Shown here: positions 45,310 through 57,549 of the stretch, piece by piece | Layout of the letters: the number at the start of each line of letters is the position of its first letter | Numbering within the stretch: the first letter of the stretch is position 1 | NCBI GenBank assembly: GCA_049840595.1 | Contig: JASGKO010000006.1 | Span: forward strand, 27,074-91,073 | Length of the DNA stretch: 64,000 bases | Reading direction: 5' to 3' | Source of the DNA: JASGKO01 sp049840595 | Lineage (GTDB): Bacteria; Verrucomicrobiota; Verrucomicrobiia; Chthoniobacterales; Chthoniobacteraceae | Notes under the pieces: model-generated | What the model was told of the DNA's origin: nothing | Database searches by the model: none | The model's input: the letters and a program-made list of their open reading frames with translations, nothing else | Made by a program: the position numbers and the translations under genes

Positions 45310-45620
45310 TGGCGGTACTTCGGTGGTTGAGCAGCCGTGCGTCCGATCATTCGTGATGGAAAATCATGACCGATCGAAGTGGCCGCTGGTGGGGTGTTGC
45401 TGGAGCAATTTGTGAGCCTTCACCCGAGGTTTTTGCGCCTACAGAGGGGAGGGTTTTTATCATGCTCTCAAACGCGGCCGCGCGTTTTCGCACTTGTGCA
45501 AAACGCAATGATCTCGCATAAGTCGCCACGGTAATTTTGGACGGCTGGTAACGAATCTCGCGGCATGACGACAGGATGGCACATCTCTAGCTCAAACTTT
45601 TTTTCCTTACGGAGGTATCT
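45310..45620. other. Divergent intergenic region of 311 bases
   Basis: The region separates the Tat-exported gene (minus) from the giant repeat protein (plus) and should hold both promoters. A hairpin-like symmetry, GCGTTTT-C-GCAC-TT-GTGC-AAAACGC, covers 45482-45506 and could be an operator. The only clear signal is a strong Shine-Dalgarno, GGAGGT at 45611-45616, for the plus-strand gene. No ORF is supported. Confidence 0.5.
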
Positions 45621-48600
45621 ATGAACGCACCCTTTTCTTTTGTAGTTTCGCGTCCCTTTTTCTTTCGCCGCTGGCTGGTGGGGCTGAGCTTTCTCATGCT
45701 CCTCGGCACGGGAGTGGCCTTGCAGGCGGCGTCGTTCACGGTGAATACGCTCAGCGATACGAACCAGGCGTCGAGTGGGACGAATGCCGCGGATAGCAAT
45801 GGCAACATCTCGCTGCGCTCGGCGATCCAGGCGGCGAACAATACTTCGGGGAGCAGCACGATCACCTTCAGCGTCACCGGGACGATCAGCCTCACCCTCG
45901 GCCAGCTCGGCGTGGGCGTGGCGGCGACGGGAAATAACATCACGATCACCGGCCCCGGCGCCGCCTCCGCGCTGGTCATTCACCAGACCACGGCGAATCG
46001 CATCATTTCCACCGGCTCCGGCGCGGTAACCCTTCTCATTCAAAACGTGACTCTCGAAAACGGGGCAAATATCTCGGGCTCCGGCGCGGCGATCAACAGC
46101 GGCGGCAGCGGCTCCTCGACGACGGCGGTCAATTGCATCTTTCAAAACAACAGCGTGAATACGACGACCGGTGGCAACGGCGGCGCGATTTCCGACAGCT
46201 CGAATTCCACCAGTCACAATCTTACGCTCACCAACTGCCAGTTCCTCAACAATCTCGACACGACTGGTTCGGGCGGCGGCGGGGGCGCGGTCAACTACTC
46301 GGGCAACGGTACGCTCACCGTGACGGGTTGCACCTTCTCCGGCAACCAGGCGGCGCTCTCTGGCGGTGCGATCGCTGCGAGTGGCGCCACCGGTGGCACT
46401 TATAACATCACCGGTAACACGTTTTTAAATAACGCGGTGACCGCGACCAGCGCGGCCGGTGGCGGTGCGATCGCGGTGGTCAACGGCACGGCGACCGTGT
46501 GTTACAACCGCTTCAAGGGCAACACCTGCAACGTTGCCGCCAATGGCAATGCGGTGTACGAATCCATCAGCGCGGGCACGACCACGGCCAACTTGAATTG
46601 GTGGGCCTCGAATACCGGGCCGGTGACGAACGACACGTATAACACCACGGTTTCGAGCTACTTGAAGCTGATCGTGACGGCGAGTGCGTCGCCGATTCTG
46701 GTCAATGGCACTTCGACGATCACGGCTTCGTTTACCAAAGACTCCACCGGGGCCGCGGTTGCCACCTCCAATCTCGGCGCGCTGATCGGGCTGGCGGATG
46801 CCTTTGGCGGCAATGCGCTGACGGGCAGCAGCTATACCTCGGCGCAGACGACGATCCAGTCCAGCGGCCAGGCGACCGCGACCTATAATGCCGGAAGTAC
46901 CGGCGGCGTGGAGACGCTCACGAACACGGTGGACGGCGTGGCGGCTTCGGTGCAGCTCACCGTCAACCAACCGCCGGCCATCACCAGTGCCAACAGCACG
47001 AGCTTCAAAGTGGGCACGGCGGGCTCGTTCACGGTGACGGCAACGGGTTATCCCGCGCCGACCTTCAGCACGGCGAGCACGCTGCCCAGCGGCGTGACCT
47101 TGAGCAGTGCGGGCGCGCTGAGCGGAACACCGGCGGCGGGCACGGGGGGCAGTTATGCCATCACGCTCACCGCGAGTAATGGCGTTTCGCCGAATGCGAC
47201 GCAGAGTTTTACGCTCACGGTGAACGATGTTCCGGCCATCACCAGTGCCAACAGCACGAGCTTCAAAGTGGGCACGGCGGGTTCATTCACCGTGACCGCG
47301 AGTGGTTATCCCGCGCCGACTTTCAGCACGGCGAGTACGCTGCCGAGCGGGGTGACCTTGAGCGCGGCGGGCGTTTTGAGTGGGACTCCTGGCCGCGGAA
47401 CCGGTGGTTCTTACGCCCTCACCATTACGGCCAGCAACGGCGTTTCACCGAATGCGACCCAGAGCTTTACGCTGACGGTGAATGAAGCCCCTTCGATCAC
47501 CAGTGCGAACAGCACGACTTTCAAAGTGGGCACGGCAGGAACTTTCACGGTGACCACCGGCTCGCATTATCCGGCGGCGGAAACTTTGAGCAAAACGGGC
47601 AGCCTGCCTTCCGGGGTGACCTTTACCGATAACGGCAACGGGACCGCCACCCTCGCGGGAACCGCCACCGCTGGCACGGGCGGATCGTATCCGATCACGA
47701 TCACCGCCGCCAATGGCACCACGCCGAATGCTTCGCAGAGCTTTACCCTGACGGTGAATGAACCGCCCTCCATCACCAGCGCGAATAGCACGAGCTTCAC
47801 CGTCGGAACGGCGGGGACTTTCACGGTGACCACCGGCTCGCACTATCCGGCGAGTGAGACGTTGAGCAAGACGGGCAGCCTGCCCTCGGGCGTGACCTTT
47901 ACGGATAATGGCAACGGCACGGCGACCATCGCGGGGACCCCGGCGGCAGCCACCGGTGGCAGCTACCCGCTTACAATCACGGCGAGCAATGGCATTTCCC
48001 CCGACGCCTCGCAGAGCTTTACGCTCACGGTGAATCAGGCCCCGGCGATCACAAGTGCGAATAACACCGCCTTCCAGGTCGGCACGGCAGGCAGCTTCAC
48101 GGTCACCGCGACCGGATCCCCAGCCGCCACCTTTAGCAAAACGGGAACGTTGCCCAGCGGGGTGACCTTGAGCAGCGGCGGCGTTTTGAGTGGCACCCCG
48201 CCGCAGGCACGGGCGGCAGTTATGCGATCACGATCACCGCGACCAATGGCGTCTCGCCGGATGCGACGCAGAGTTTCACGCTCACCGTGAATCAGGCCCC
48301 GGCGATCACCAGCGCGAATGGAACGACGTTCAAAGTGGGCACGGCGGGCACCTTCACTGCGACTGCGAGCGGCTATCCCGCGCCGACCTTCAGCACGGCG
48401 AGCACGCTGCCCAGCGGCGTGACCCTTACCACGGGTGGCGTTCTGAGTGGCACCCCGGCGGCAGGCACGGGCGGCAGTTATGCGATTACGATCACGGCGA
48501 GCAATGGCATTTCATCGGATGCGACGCAGAGCTTCACGCTCACCGTGAATCAGGCCCCGGCCATCACCAGTGCGAATAGCACGACCTTCCAGGTGGGGAC

Positions 48601-51600
48601 GGCGGGCACTTTCACCGTCACGGCCAGCGGCAGCCCGAGTGTCACTTTCAGCGAGACCGGCTCGCTCCCGAGCGGGGTGACCTTGAGCACCGGCGGGGTT
48701 TTGAGCGGCACCCCGGCGGTGGGCACGGGTGGCTCGTATCCCATCACGATCACGGCGACCAATGGGGTTTCGCCGGATGCTACGCAAAGCTTCACGCTGA
48801 CGGTCAACGAGGGCCCCGTGATCACAAGCGCGAATCACACCACTTTCCAGGTGGGGACAGCGGGCACTTTCACTGTTACGGCCAGTGGCAGTTCGGCTTC
48901 CACGTTTAGTGAGACCGGGGCCCTGCCCAGCGGGGTGACCTTGAGCACCGGCGGGGTTTTGAGCGGCACTCCGGCGGTGGGGACGGGTGGCACTTATGCC
49001 ATTACCATTACGGCGGCCAATGGTCATTTGCCGAACGGAACCCAGAGCTTCACCCTCACGGTGAATGAGGCTCCGGCGATCACCAGCGCGAACAATACCA
49101 CCTTTAAAGTTGGCATCGCCGGTACCTTCACGGTCACGGCGAGTGGCACGCCCGCCTCCACGTTTAGCGAGACCGGTTCACTGCCCGGCGGGGTGACTTT
49201 GAGCTCGGGCGGGGTTCTCAGTGGCACCCCGGCCCCGGGGACGGGTGGGGTCTATCTCATTACCATCAAGGCCAGCAATGGCGTCTCGCCGGATGCGACC
49301 CAGAGCTTCACGCTGAGCGTGGATGCCCCCCCGGCGATTACCAGCGCCAGCAGCACCACCTTCAAGGTGGGAACCGCCGGGACGTTTACCGTGACTACGG
49401 GCAGCGCCTACCCCGGCGCAATCACGCTTGGCGAAACGGGGGCCCTGCCTTCTGGCATAACCTTTACCGATAATGGCGACGGCACGGCCACGCTGGCCGG
49501 AACTCCTGCGGCAGGCGCTGGCGGCAGCTACGCGATTACCATCAGCGCTTCCAATGGCGTCTCGCCCGATGCCTCGCAAAGCTTCACGCTGACGGTGGAT
49601 GAAGCGCCCTCCATCACCAGCGCCAGCAGCGCCACCTTCAATGCAGGCACTTCCTCCACCTTCACGGTGACGACGGGGACTTGCTACCCGGCGATTAGTT
49701 CGATCACGGAAAGCGGTTCGCTGCCTTCCGGACTTACCTTTACCGACAACGGCGATGGCACAGCCACGCTCTCCGGCAACGCCAGCACGGCTGCCGGGGG
49801 CGATTTTCCGATCACCATCACCGCCAGTAACGGCATTTCTCCGAATGCCACCCAGAGCTTCACCCTCACGGTGAATGTCCCGGCAGCCAAGCTTTCGGTG
49901 ACGGGTGCTCCTTCCACCACCTCGGCAGGCACCTCGTTCAACGTGACCGTTACCGCGCTCGATGCGTCCAATGGGATCGTTCCGAACTATGCGGGCACGG
50001 TTCACTTCACCAGCACGGATGGCAGCGCCATTCTTCCGGCGGATGCCACGCTGACCAATGGCACAGGCACCTTTGCGGTTACGTTGAAGACTGCCGGAAG
50101 CCAGGCCGTGACGGCGACGGATACCGTGCAAAGCTCCGTGACTGGCACCTCCGGCTCGATCAGCGTCACGGCGGTCGCGGCCACGCACTATGCGGTGAGT
50201 GCGCCGGCCAATGCCACGGCAGGCAGCCCGGTTTCGTTGACGGTCTCCGCGCTTGATCCTTACGGCAATACGGACCCCAGCTACGCCAGCACCGCGCATT
50301 TCACCAGCACGGATGGAACCGCGACGCTGCCTGCGGATTCCACCCTGACCAATGGGGTGGGGACTTTCAGCGCCACCTTTACCACGGCGGGAACACCAAC
50401 CGTTACCGCCACGGATACCGTGACGAGCTCGATCAGTGGCACCAGCAGTGCAATCACGGTCGGCGCTGCTGCGGCGGCACAATTCACAGTCAGCGCTCCG
50501 GCGACGGCCACCGTGAATAGCGCGTTCGATTTTACCGTGTCCGCGCAGGACGCCTTTGGTAACCTGAGCACGGGCTACTCGGGCACGGTCCACTTTACGA
50601 GCACCGACTCCTCGCCGTGCTCCCGGCGGATGCCACGCTGACCAATGGCACCGGAACCTTTAGCGCCACGTTGGAAAGCGTGAACGCCACCTACACAATT
50701 ACCGCCACGGATACGGTGAGCAGTTCGATCAGCGGCACCAGTGGCGACATTGCGGTATCCTACGCGCTGCCTGTAGCCGTGGATGACACGGCTTACACCA
50801 CCGACCATCAGCCGGTGACGATCGACGTCCTCGCTAACGATACCGACCCGAGCGGCCTCACTCTCACCGTGATCTCCACCACGCAGGGCAAGAAAGGCAG
50901 CGTGAGCATCAACCAGGATGGCACCGTGCTCTACACGCCCAATGCGAAACCCAAGGGGCTAAAGACCCAGCCCAACGATCAGTTCACCTATACGATTGAC
51001 GACGGCTTTGGCAACACCGCCACCGCGACGGTCTCGGTGCGCGATACCTTTGTCGCCTCGGCGGGCTCGTATGACGGCCTGCTGGTCAACCTCGCGCCGA
51101 CGAATGACGACACCGGCTATTTGCAGGTGAAGACGGATGGCACAGGCAAGTTCAAGGGCACCCTTTATGTGGGCGGCGTGAAGTTCCCGGTAAAGGGCGG
51201 CTTCTCGGACAGCGGGGATTATACCGGTTCGGTTACCCGCCCGGGTTCTTCGGCTTTGGCCGTGCAATTGCATCTCGATCCCGGCGCCAGCACGATTTCG
51301 GGTCCCATCGCGGATGCCTCGCCGAATACCTTTACCTCCAGCGTCATTGCAAAGAAGCAGGTGAAAGCTGGTTCGCTGGCCGGGTCCTATACCGTGATCC
51401 TGCCCGCCAGTAGCAACTTCACTGGCCCGAATTATCCGCAAGGCGATGGCTTTGCGACGATGAAGATCTCGAAAAAAGGCAAGGTGACGATCAGCGGACG
51501 GATGGGGGATGGCACGGCGTTTTTGAGCAAGACGTTCCTGCATGCGGATTCCACCTTCGATCTCTATGCATCGCTCTATGCCAGGACCGCACCTTTTGCG

Positions 51601-52083
51601 GGCAGTGTTTCCGGGGCGCTGACCTTTGAGGACATCACCGGCGTAAACGCCAGCGATGCCGACGGCGCGGTGGCGTGGTTTAAGCCAGCCTCGATCATCG
51701 ATCCGATCTATCCCTCGGGCTTTGCGATGAACACGACAGCCCTGGTGTCGCACTACCAAAAGCCGAAGGCCGGGCATAGCGTCTTTACGCTGGTGAGCGG
51801 GCCGGACAATGGCCAGATCATCCTGGCGGATGATTCCACGGTGGAAGCTTCGTCCACGGTGACGATCAAGGAAAACAACCTGGTGACGGTGAGCCTGCCG
51901 AATACGAACAAGATCCAGCTCTCGATCATCCCGGCAACGGGGCGGATCAGTGGCAGCTTCCTCGACCCGGTGAGCCAGACGAAGCAGTCCTTCCAGGGCG
52001 TGGTCTTCCAGAAGCAGAATGTGGGGGCGGGCGTCTATACCTCTGCTCCACAGAGCTACTACTTCGTGTTGACCCCGAACTAG
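45621..52083 (+). CDS. Giant beta-helix/Ig-repeat surface protein (frames broken near 48201 and 50614)
   Basis: About 2155 residues when two one-base deletions are repaired. A signal peptide (FLMLLGTGVALQA) is followed by a CSLREA-like motif (ISLRSAIQAANN) and a parallel beta-helix to residue ~350 (GGAINYSG-type turns). Then come 11 He_PIG/Ig-like repeats of ~85-92 residues, each with ITSANSTTFKVGTAGTFTVT and SGVTLSSGGVLSGTP, in two subtypes. Three Big-type repeats follow (YAGTVHFTSTDGSA), a cadherin-like segment (VDDTAYTTDHQPVTIDVLAN) and a C-terminal domain ending SYYFVLTPN. Repair points: CCCCGCCGCAGG and TCCTCGCCGTG each lack one G. Probably a cell-surface adhesin or sheath protein. No sortase or PEP-CTERM signal. 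Confidence 0.85.
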
Positions 52084-52321
52084 GTTTAAGGCGAGGGACG
52101 AAGCAGTGCCTCACGAACAAATGCGTGACCAAGCTGGAACCTGTTCACGAGGAGGAAAAGACGCAGGCTTGAGCGAGGACGTTTTTGTCCGCAGCTTTGG
52201 TAGATTGAGGGCAATCCGTAGGAGCCCTTTATCCATTTTAAAACCTTCGTGCTCTTCGTGTCCTTCGTGGTGAAAACTCTTCTTCGCCGCGCTCGCGGCG
52301 ATTCAGAATCCGGGCAAAAAG
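52084..52321. other. Intergenic region between convergent genes, with a CTTCGTG repeat
   Basis: A tandem-like CTTCGTGCTCTTCGTGTCC then TTCGTGGTGA tract spans about 52245-52272, resembling dispersed repeats of related genomes. A short GCCGCGCTCGCGGC palindrome follows near 52289. No gene is supported. Confidence 0.45.
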
Positions 52322-52346
52322 AAAGGAGCCTTGGTCAGGCTCCTTT
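52318..52346 (-). terminator. Rho-independent terminator of the mcsA-mcsB-clpC operon
   Basis: Perfect 10-base stem AAAGGAGCCT (52322-52331) with AGGCTCCTTT (52337-52346), five-base loop, followed on the minus strand by CTTTTT. It lies 36 bases after the clpC stop. Confidence 0.9.
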
Positions 52347-52381
52347 CCCACATGGAATTTGTCGCTAAATCCTAGCTCACG

Positions 52382-54887
52382 CTAGCTGGCATTGGCCGGG
52401 GCTCCGGCGTCGCCGGTGGCGGTTTCCGGCACGTGGAAGACCAGCTTGGTGCCTTCCACGGTCACGGAGACGGTGTCGCCGGCCTTGACCGTGCCGCGCA
52501 GGATTTCTTCCGCGAAGGGGTCTTCGAGGTAACGCTCCACCGCGCGGCGCATCGGGCGCGCACCGTAGGTCGGGTCGTAACCCTTCTCGATCAGGAACTC
52601 CTTTGCCTTTTCGTCGAGCGTGAAGTGGATCTGCTTCGCTTTGACGCGGGCTTCCACTTTGCTGACTTCGAGGTCCACGATCTTGATGAGATCGGGCTTG
52701 CCGAGGGTGTGGAAAACGATCAGGTCGTCCAGGCGGTTGATGAACTCCGGCTTCAGCACGCGCTTGGATTCCTCAAGAATCTTCTCACGCATCACGTCGT
52801 AGCTGGCCTCGTCGCGATTGGTGACCCCGAAGCCGAGCGAAGTCTGCTTCTTGATCAAATCGGCGCCGATGTTCGACGTCATGATGATGATCGTGTTGCG
52901 GAAGTCGATCTTGCGACCGAGCGAGTCGGTCACCTTGCCCTCTTCCAGAATCTGGAGCATGAGGTGCATCACATCGGGGTGGGCCTTTTCGATTTCGTCG
53001 AAGAGCACTACGGAATACGGGCGACGGCGCACGGCCTCGGAGAGCTGGCCGCCCTCCTCGTAACCGACGTAGCCGGGAGGCGAACCGATCAGGCGCGAGG
53101 CGGTGAATTTCTCCATGTACTCGGACATGTCAATCTGGATCAACGCATCGCGATCGCCGAACATGAATTCCGCCAGCCGCTGGGCGAGGAAGGTCTTTCC
53201 AACGCCGGTCGGGCCGAGGAAAATGAACGAGCCAATCGGACGGCGCGGGTCTTTGAGATCCGCCCGGGAGCGGCGCAGGGCCTTGCTGATCGCGATCACG
53301 GCCTCTTCCTGGCCGATCACGCTGCGGCGGAGTTCCTCCTCCATCTTGAGCAGCTTCTGCGTTTCCTGCTGTTCCATCCGGTTGAGCGGCACGCCGGTCC
53401 ACTTGGAGACGATGTGCATCATGTCGTCATCGGTCACGAGCACTTCCTTCTCCTCGCGCTGTTCGCGCCATTCGGAGACGATGCGCTCGAGCTTTTCCTT
53501 CGCCTGCTTCTCGTTGTCACGGAGCGCGGCGGCTTTCTCGAAATCCTGGGCTTTGATCGCACCTTCCTTGTCGGCACGGATGTCCTCGATTTCCTTCTCG
53601 ATGTCCTTCACATCCGGCGGACGGGTCATCGCGCTGATGCGCGCCCGGGCGCCGGCTTCGTCCATGACGTCGATCGCCTTGTCCGGCAGGAACCGGCCGG
53701 TGAGATAGCGGTCGGAGAGCTTGGCGGCGGATTCGAGCGATTCGTCGCTGTATTTCGCCTTGTGGTGCGCCTCGTATTTCGGGCGCAGGCCTTTGAGGAT
53801 GAGAATCGTTTCATCCACGCTCGGGGCTTCTACCTTTACCGATTGGAAGCGGCGCTCGAGGGCGGCGTCCTTCTCGATATACTTGCGATACTCGGTGAGG
53901 GTGGTGGCACCTACGCACTGGAGCTCACCGCGGCTGAGCGCCGGCTTGATGATGTTGCTCGCATCCATCGCGCCTTCCGCACTGCCCGCGCCGACGATGG
54001 TGTGCATTTCGTCGATGAACAGGATCACGTTCTTCGAGCGGCGAATCTCGTCCATGACGGCCTTGATGCGCTCTTCGAACTGCCCGCGATACTTGGTGCC
54101 CGCGACCATCAGGGCGAGGTCGAGGGTGATCACCTTTTTGTCGCGGAGAATTTCCGGCACATTGCCCGAGATGATTTCCTGGGCGAGACCTTCGGCAATC
54201 GCCGTCTTGCCCACGCCCGCTTCGCCGAGCAGTACGGGGTTGTTCTTGGTGCGGCGGCAGAGGATCTGGATCACGCGCTCGATTTCGTTGCGACGGCCGA
54301 TCACCGGGTCCATGTCGCCCTTGCGCGGCCATCTCGGTGAGATCGCGGCCAAAAGCGCGGAGCGCGGGAGTTTTGACGTCCTTCGCACCCTTGCGGGCCT
54401 GCAGGGTCCTGTTGCGGATTCCGGCTGTTCCGCTTCAGGCGGGGTGAAGTTCGGGTCGAGTTCCTTCAAAATTTCATTGCGGGTGCGCTCGATATCCACT
54501 TCGAGATTTTTGAGCACCCGGGCGGCCACGCCTTCGCCTTCGCGGAGCAGGCCGAGCAGGATGTGCTCGGTGCCCACGTAGGAGTGGTTGAGTGACTTGG
54601 CTTCCTTGCCGGCGAGCGCGAGCACCTTTTTTACACGGGGCGTGTAGGGAATGTTGCCCACCATCTTGGTTTCGGGGCCGGAGCCGACCTGCTTTTCGAC
54701 CTCCAGTGCGGACGGTTTCGAGATCGAGCCCCATCTTTTGGAGGACATTCACCGCCACTCCTTGCCCGAGCTTGATCAAGCCGAGCAGGAGATGTTCGGT
54801 CCCCACATAATTGTGGTTGAAACGATCCGCTTCCTTGCGGGCCAGAGCCAGAACTTGTTGAGCACGTGGAGTGAAGTTATTCATCAT
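52382..54887 (-). CDS. clpC: ClpC-type AAA+ unfoldase (frames broken near 54327, 54407 and 54706)
   Basis: About 835 residues. Two N-domain repeats: TPRAQQVLALARKEADRFNH and TPRVKKVLALAGKEAKSLNH. AAA1 has GEAGVGKTAIAEGLAQ and NVILFIDEMHTIVGAGSAEG; a UVR motif (DFEKAAALRDNEKQ) marks the ClpC type; AAA2 has FLGPTGVGKTFLAQRL, SPPGYVGYEEGG and VVLFDEIEKAHPD. Repaired sequence reads DLETVRMEVEKQVGSGPETK-like at 54706 and GAKDVKTPALRAFGRDLTEM between the two compensating breaks. It unfolds proteins for ClpP, including arginine-phosphorylated ones. It overlaps mcsB by four bases. Confidence 0.96.
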
Positions 54888-55991
54888 TCTTGGATGGGTT
54901 TGTCTTCGGTTGCTTCGAGTGAAGAAATGTCCGGGGCCGGAAACACCTTTAACTTGGCGCGGATGATTGCCGCGCGCAAGGAGTCGCGTTCCTCCGCAGC
55001 CAGTTTTTGCTGGCTGTTCTTTTGGAGGTGCGCCGGTTGGGTTTCCATGAACAGTTCGTCAATCGCACTCTGGCATTCGACCGGGAAGAACCCCAGGTCA
55101 ACACCGAGTTTCATATATGACAGCAAGTTCAGGGCCTCTTTTGAATTCATTGAGTGCGCATGCCCTAAAATTCCATAGGCGCGACCAATATTGTCGCACA
55201 AGGTGCCGATGCGTTTTTGCAGCAAAACCTGCCGGGCGTTCTGCTCGTGCTCGATGATTTTCTCGATGGTCTTGCTGAGACTGCCGATGATTTCCTCCTC
55301 GCGATCGCCGAGGGTGGTCTGGTTCGAAACCTGAAAAAGGTTGCCCAGCGCTTCAGTCCCTTCGCCGTAAAGACCGCGCACTGCGAGGCCGATTTTGTTC
55401 ACCGCCTGGATGATCTGGTTGATCTGCTCGCTGAGCACGAGGGCCGGCAAGTGCAACATGGCCGAGGCGCGCATTCCCGTTCCAATATTGGTCGGGCAGG
55501 CCGTGAGGTAGCCGAGGTGAGAGTGAAAGGCGAAGTCGAGCCGGTCCTCCAGCGAGGTATCCACCTTGTCGATCATCTTGTAGGCCGTCTTCAATTGCAG
55601 CCCGGAGCGAATCGCCTGCATGCGCAGGTGATCCTCTTCGTTGATCATGATGCTCAGCGTCTGCCGCTTGTTCATTACCACCGCGCTGCCGTAGGTTTTT
55701 TGGGCCTGCTCACGGCTGATCAAATGCCGCTCCACCAGCACCTGTTTTTCGAGCGGGGTGAGGTCGGGCGATACCGGTGGAAAAAGATTCGGCCATTTCC
55801 GGCAACGCTTCCACCGCCGGGCGGATCTGCTCAAGAATCTGCATTCGCTCGGCTTTTTTTGCCCAGCCTGGAAAGGCGTGATAGCGCAAATTACGGGCGA
55901 GCCGGACGCGGCTGCTCACCACGATCTGGTTGTAGGGCCCTTCATTGCGGGACCACTCACCGGGGGTCGAAAATATGCTGGAAAGTTTCAT
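54884..55991 (-). CDS. mcsB: Protein-arginine kinase McsB (frame broken near 55783)
   Basis: About 368 residues. N-terminus MKLSSIFSTPGEWSRNEGPY, then VVSSRVRLARNLRYHAFPGW. A T too many in TCTTTTTCC near 55783 breaks the frame; repaired it reads AESFPPVSPDLTPLEKQVLV. The guanidino-kinase core has SIMINEEDHLRMQAIRSGL, the Cys loop YLTACPTNIGTGMRASAMLH and SNQTTLGDREEEIIGSL. McsB marks proteins with phosphoarginine for ClpC-ClpP. It lies between mcsA and clpC with four-base overlaps at both ends. Confidence 0.95.
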
Positions 55992-56476
55992 GTCTCCTGG
56001 GTTTCGAGCTGGCGCAACTTGTCTCGGATCTCCGCCGCGCTCTCATAGTTCTCTTCGGCCACCGCAAGATCGAGTTGATCCTGTAATGCACGAATTTCTT
56101 GAGTTCGCTGCATGGATTTCCAGAGTCGCGCTGGAACTTTGCCCACATGTTCCATTCCTCGATGCATGGGCTTGAGCATCTCCGCCAGTCCATCGGCAAA
56201 AGTATCGTAACAACGAGGGCACCCGAAACGGCCGGATTTCTTGAAATCCGCCTGGCTGAGCCCGCAGGCGGGGCACTTTTGAGTACCCCCTCCGCGCTCG
56301 ATCTCCTGGGCCGCCCCGAGCCCCAGCAGCAGGTCTGCGAGTGCGAAACCAGTGGGGTCGGTCACCCCTTTTTCTTTGGAGCAAGCATCGCAGAGATTTA
56401 CCTTCTGCATCTTGCCGTCCACGATTTGCGTCAGAAACACCGTGGCCTGATTCGATTTACAGACGTCGCAGATCAT
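55988..56476 (-). CDS. mcsA: McsA, zinc-finger activator of McsB
   Basis: 162 residues from the ATG at 56476 (MICDVCKSNQATVFLTQIVD); a TTG nine codons upstream is an alternative. Four CxxC pairs bind zinc: CDVC, CDAC, CPAC and CPRC. The C-terminal UVR motif reads LQDQLDLAVAEENYESAAEI. McsA activates the McsB kinase in Firmicutes. No ctsR precedes it here; an aminotransferase gene is 75 bases upstream on the same strand, so transcription probably starts at or before that gene. Confidence 0.94.
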   Translation of the reverse strand: MICDVCKSNQATVFLTQIVDGKMQKVNLCDACSKEKGVTDPTGFALADLLLGLGAAQEIERGGGTQKCPACGLSQADFKKSGRFGCPRCYDTFADGLAEMLKPMHRGMEHVGKVPARLWKSMQRTQEIRALQDQLDLAVAEENYESAAEIRDKLRQLETQET

Positions 56477-56551
56477 AAAAGTTCGTATGCTCCGGTTCCT
56501 CAAGGGGCCGTTGGCGGCCTAAGGGGAGTGCCCGCCGGAGCGCGGGTCTTC

Positions 56552-57424
56552 TTATTCATAAATCGGCGTGCCGGAACTCTGTGTCAACTCGCGGAAGCGG
56601 GTAATAAAGCGATGAGTCACTGAACCGGGCTTGCCGTCGCCGATCGGGCGGTAATCCAGTTGCACCATCGGGATGATTTCCGCCGCCGTGCCGGTGAGGA
56701 AACACTCGTCCGCCGTGTAGATATCGTAGCGGGTAAGATTGGTTTCCGAGGCCTTGATGCCGAACTCCACCGCGATCTCCAGCACCGCCTCGCGGGTGAT
56801 GCCGCGCAGGCCGCCCGCGCTCACCGGCGGGGTGAGGAGTTCGCCGCGCTTGAGTACGAAAATATTGTCGCCCGTGCACTCGGCCACGTAGCCCTCTTCG
56901 TTCAGCATCAGCCCCTCGCCGGCACCCGCGCGGTCGGCTTCGATCTTGGCCATGATGTTGTTGAGGTAGTTGAGCGACTTCACAGCGGCGCTCAGGGCGG
57001 CTGGGGAGGTGCGGCGGGTGCCGCAGGTCACCACGTTCAGGCCCTTTTCGTAAAGTTCGGCCGGGTAGAGCGCGATGTTGGCCGCGATGATGATCACGGT
57101 CGCCTTTTTGCAAAGCTTGGGATTGAGTCCCAGGTCGCCCACGCCGCGCGTCACCACGAGGCGGATGTAGCCATCGCGGAGTCCATTCTGGCGGATGGTT
57201 TCGAGGGTGGCTTCGGCCAGCTCCTCCTTGGTCATCGGGATGGTCAGGCAGATGGCGCGGGCGGAATCCCACAAGCGGTCCAGATGGTCCTCAAAACGGA
57301 AGACGCGGCTGTTGTAGAAGCGAATGCCTTCAAAAATGCCGTCGCCGTAAAGCAGGCCATGGTCAAACACCGAAACCTTTGCCTCGGATTCCGGGAGGAA
57401 CTGTCCATCAATGTAAATTTTCAT
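56552..57424 (-). CDS. ilvE: Branched-chain amino acid aminotransferase (class IV PLP)
   Basis: 290 residues from the ATG at 57424 (MKIYIDGQFLPESEAKVSVF). Fold-type IV motifs: FDHGLLYGDGIFEGIRFYN, the PLP Lys in AAVKSLNYLNNIMAKIEA, EGYVAECTGDNIFVLK and the phosphate-binding VSAGGLRGITREAVLEIA. Closely resembles ilvE, which makes valine, leucine and isoleucine from keto acids; a D-amino-acid aminotransferase of the same fold cannot be wholly excluded. Upstream of mcsA on the same strand. Intact frame. Confidence 0.92.
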   Translation of the reverse strand: MKIYIDGQFLPESEAKVSVFDHGLLYGDGIFEGIRFYNSRVFRFEDHLDRLWDSARAICLTIPMTKEELAEATLETIRQNGLRDGYIRLVVTRGVGDLGLNPKLCKKATVIIIAANIALYPAELYEKGLNVVTCGTRRTSPAALSAAVKSLNYLNNIMAKIEADRAGAGEGLMLNEEGYVAECTGDNIFVLKRGELLTPPVSAGGLRGITREAVLEIAVEFGIKASETNLTRYDIYTADECFLTGTAAEIIPMVQLDYRPIGDGKPGSVTHRFITRFRELTQSSGTPIYE

Positions 57425-57549
57425 ACGAATCGTAGGGTAAATCTCATGCGGGAACGCAGGGTTGCAAATCCTCGCAACGAAATTCCCAAAATATCCGCCC
57501 CGCCCCCGGTGAAAAGCCCAATTTTTAGGTAGCTTGTTTCTAAGAATTA

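Noticed and set aside
46972..49880. Regular ~260-base direct repeats considered as a CRISPR or satellite array
   Set aside because: They are in-frame coding repeats of an Ig-like domain, with spacing far too long for CRISPR and no cas genes nearby.
49178..50593. Minus-strand ORF of 471 codons within the giant repeat protein
   Set aside because: It mirrors the repeat DNA and encodes Arg/Gly-rich sequence without signal or motif; the plus-strand frame has consistent Ig-like repeats.
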